This document shows, piece after piece, positions 62,649 to 64,000 of a DNA stretch of 64,000 bases. The position numbers and the translations under genes were made by a program. Below the pieces are notes generated by a model. It did not search any database. It worked only from the letters and a program-made list of their open reading frames with translations, and was not told the origin of the DNA. The stretch's first letter is position 1, and each line of letters begins with the position of its first letter. This DNA comes from an uncultured Aquimarina sp. (GTDB lineage: Bacteria; Bacteroidota; Bacteroidia; Flavobacteriales; Flavobacteriaceae), in NCBI GenBank assembly GCA_947496555.1, contig CANMDH010000020.1, forward strand, positions 1 to 64,000, in the 5' to 3' direction.

Positions 62649-63590
62649 TTACATTATAAATTTAGAGCTAATAGACTCATTGTGATGCACACGGTGCATT
62701 ACATCGGCAAACAATTCTGCACAGCTTACCACTCTAATTTTATCGCTTTTTTGTTTTAGAGGAATCGAATCGGTAACGATCAACTCTTCTAATTTTGAAT
62801 TTTCTATTTTTTCATAGGCACTACCTGAAAGAATCGGGTGTGTACAAATCGCTCGTACACTTTTAGCTCCTCTTTCAATCATTAGATCGGCAGCTTTGGT
62901 TAATGTTCCGGCGGTATCTACCATATCATCTACTAATACTACATTTTTTCCGGTAACGTCACCAATAAGTTCCATATGAGAGATTACATTGGCTTTGGCG
63001 CGTTGCTTATAGCAGATTACCACATCACTTTTTAACGCCTTAGAATATGCATAGGCTCTTTTTGAACCTCCCATATCTGGCGATGCAATCGTAAGATCAT
63101 TCAAATTCAATGATTGCAAGTATGGTAAGAAAATAGTAGAAGCAAATAAATGATCTACCGGTTTTTCAAAGAACCCCTGGATCTGATCCGCATGTAGATC
63201 CATTGTAATAATTCTTGTTGCTCCAGCTGTTTCCAGCATTTTGGCAATAAGCTTTGCGGCGATCGGCACTCTTGGCTTATCTTTTCTGTCTTGGCGAGCC
63301 CATCCATAATAGGGCAATACTGCTGTAATATGTCTGGCTGACGCTCTTTTTGCAGCATCCAACATTAAGAGCATTTCCATTAAGTGATCAGAACTTGGAT
63401 GTGTAGAACCAATAATAAATACTCTTGATCCTCTCACCGATTCTTCAAAAGAAGGTTGAAACTCACCATCACTATAGGTCGATGTAATAACATTACCCAG
63501 TTTGGCGCCATAGGCAGCTACGATTTTTTCTGCTAATTCTGTACTTTGATTACATGCAAAAAATTTTGCTTCGGTAACTCCAGTTGGCAT
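62649..63590 (-). CDS. prs: ribose-phosphate pyrophosphokinase
   Basis: A 313-aa enzyme that makes PRPP from ribose-5-phosphate and ATP. YSDGEFQPSFEESVRGSRVF, YYGWARQDRKDKPRVPI, TMDLHADQIQGFF and the PRPP loop VVLVDDMVDTAGTL are all present. Standard length. Confidence 0.97.
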   Translation of the reverse strand: MPTGVTEAKFFACNQSTELAEKIVAAYGAKLGNVITSTYSDGEFQPSFEESVRGSRVFIIGSTHPSSDHLMEMLLMLDAAKRASARHITAVLPYYGWARQDRKDKPRVPIAAKLIAKMLETAGATRIITMDLHADQIQGFFEKPVDHLFASTIFLPYLQSLNLNDLTIASPDMGGSKRAYAYSKALKSDVVICYKQRAKANVISHMELIGDVTGKNVVLVDDMVDTAGTLTKAADLMIERGAKSVRAICTHPILSGSAYEKIENSKLEELIVTDSIPLKQKSDKIRVVSCAELFADVMHRVHHNESISSKFIM

Positions 63591-63690
63591 AGGGTAAAAT
63601 GTTGTTTTGTAATGAGTTAAAACTTATTTTCTGAAAACAAGGTGCAAATTTAAAAATTTATTTCAACTCTAGCTCTTATTTTATTACTTA

Positions 63691-63725
63691 TTTGCTGGTT
63701 GGGAATAAATATTTTTATAATTTTG
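63691..63725 (+). promoter_or_regulatory. candidate promoter of tRNA-Leu
   Basis: TTTG (63691-63694) and a perfect TAATTTTG -7 box (63718-63725) with a 23-bp spacer, the upper limit for Bacteroidetes promoters. The tRNA begins 21 nt after the -7 box. Confidence 0.55.
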
Positions 63726-63746
63726 CCGTCCAATTCAATCAATAAT

Positions 63747-63828
63747 GCTCAAGTGGCGGAATTGGTAGACGCGCTGGATTCAAAATCCAGTTCCTTCGGG
63801 AGTGTGGGTTCGATTCCCACCTTGAGTA
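63747..63828 (+). tRNA. tRNA-Leu (anticodon CAA)
   Basis: Class II tRNA with acceptor arms GCTCAAG/CTTGAGT (first pair G-U), D-arm GTGGCGGAATTGGTAGACGC, anticodon stem CTGGA/TCCAG around TTCAAAA giving anticodon CAA (Leu UUG codon), a short variable arm, and T-arm GTGGG/CCCAC with loop TTCGATT. No CCA encoded. A plus-strand terminator follows. Confidence 0.95.
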
Positions 63829-63833
63829 CTAGA

Positions 63834-63878
63834 AATCCTGATAAACATTTGTTTGTCAGGGTTTTGTTATTTTTAAGG
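63834..63878 (+). terminator. terminator after tRNA-Leu
   Basis: CCTGATAAACA (63837-63847) pairs over 11 positions, including one G-U, with TGTTTGTCAGG (63850-63860). GTTTTGTTATTTTT follows. Confidence 0.8.
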
Positions 63879-64000
63879 GCAACGAATAGGGCAATTTTTG
63901 TTTAGATAACTGTAAAATTTGAATCTAACCAGTATAATTATAGTAAGAAAAGCGAAGAATCTTAACTTCAAATTTGTAGAGTGAAGAGTTAAAAAATTAA

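Noticed and set aside
63747-63828. tRNA-Leu as attachment site of an integrated element
   Set aside because: No integrase and no direct repeat of the tRNA 3' end was found inside the window.

Overview
The window looks like a chromosomal piece of a marine Flavobacteriaceae bacterium, of the Aquimarina type. The basis is the AT-rich DNA, a type IX secretion (T9SS) sorting domain, many SPII lipoproteins, TonB-dependent receptors, TAnnTTTG-type promoter boxes, remnants of the Bacteroidetes conjugative-transposon (Tra) family and a typical flavobacterial housekeeping cluster. Everything here is read from sequence and motifs; no database search was run.

Layout. (1) 1-3.6 kb is an accessory scar: a TraQ-like lipoprotein, a truncated or chimeric TraO, a GC-rich repeat island, a small protein gene, a two-gene membrane-protein cassette bounded by a perfect 12-bp inverted repeat, and the C-terminal fragment of a surface protein. 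(2) 3.6-12.4 kb holds a TPR/HTH membrane regulator, a 2064-aa T9SS-secreted surface protein with five long repeats, and a small lipoprotein. (3) 12.5-13.9 kb is a DASS-type anion symporter. (4) 14.1-50.3 kb is a large uronate/polyuronide utilisation locus. (5) 50.3-52.5 kb holds a cupin, a nitrilase-family hydrolase, a thioesterase and an unlisted 59-aa cysteine-rich peptide. (6) 52.5-64 kb is housekeeping: mgtE, ksgA, a TPR protein, serS, an HTTM protein, ribF, pth, rplY, prs and a tRNA-Leu.

The uronate locus works as one system. Two TonB-dependent receptors of the non-SusC type import oligosaccharides. Exported GH28 enzymes, a GH2 beta-glucuronidase-like enzyme, two S1 sulfatases, an unclassified (alpha/alpha)6-type protein and several Tat-exported proteins process them. 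A TRAP transporter (DctPQM) takes up the uronates. UxaC, UxaB and UxaA (galacturonate branch) and UxaC, an SDR fructuronate reductase and UxuA (glucuronate branch) lead to 2-keto-3-deoxygluconate. KdgK and KDPG aldolase then finish to pyruvate and glyceraldehyde-3-phosphate. A LacI regulator sits in the middle, and nine near-identical operators (consensus TGCAATCGATTGCA) lie before its target units, which ties the 14-49 kb region into one predicted regulon. No SusC/SusD pair and no polysaccharide lyase was recognised.

The least explained parts are: four Tat-exported enzymes of families that are usually cytoplasmic, or of unknown family, plus an orphan Tat-signal stub; a diverged pair of TIM-barrel-like proteins, one of which has lost its acidic motif and its signal; a compact formylglycine-generating-enzyme-like lipoprotein; an in-frame repeat at the start of two genes; and the 59-aa Cys-rich peptide, which looks like a RiPP or bacteriocin precursor without nearby maturation genes.
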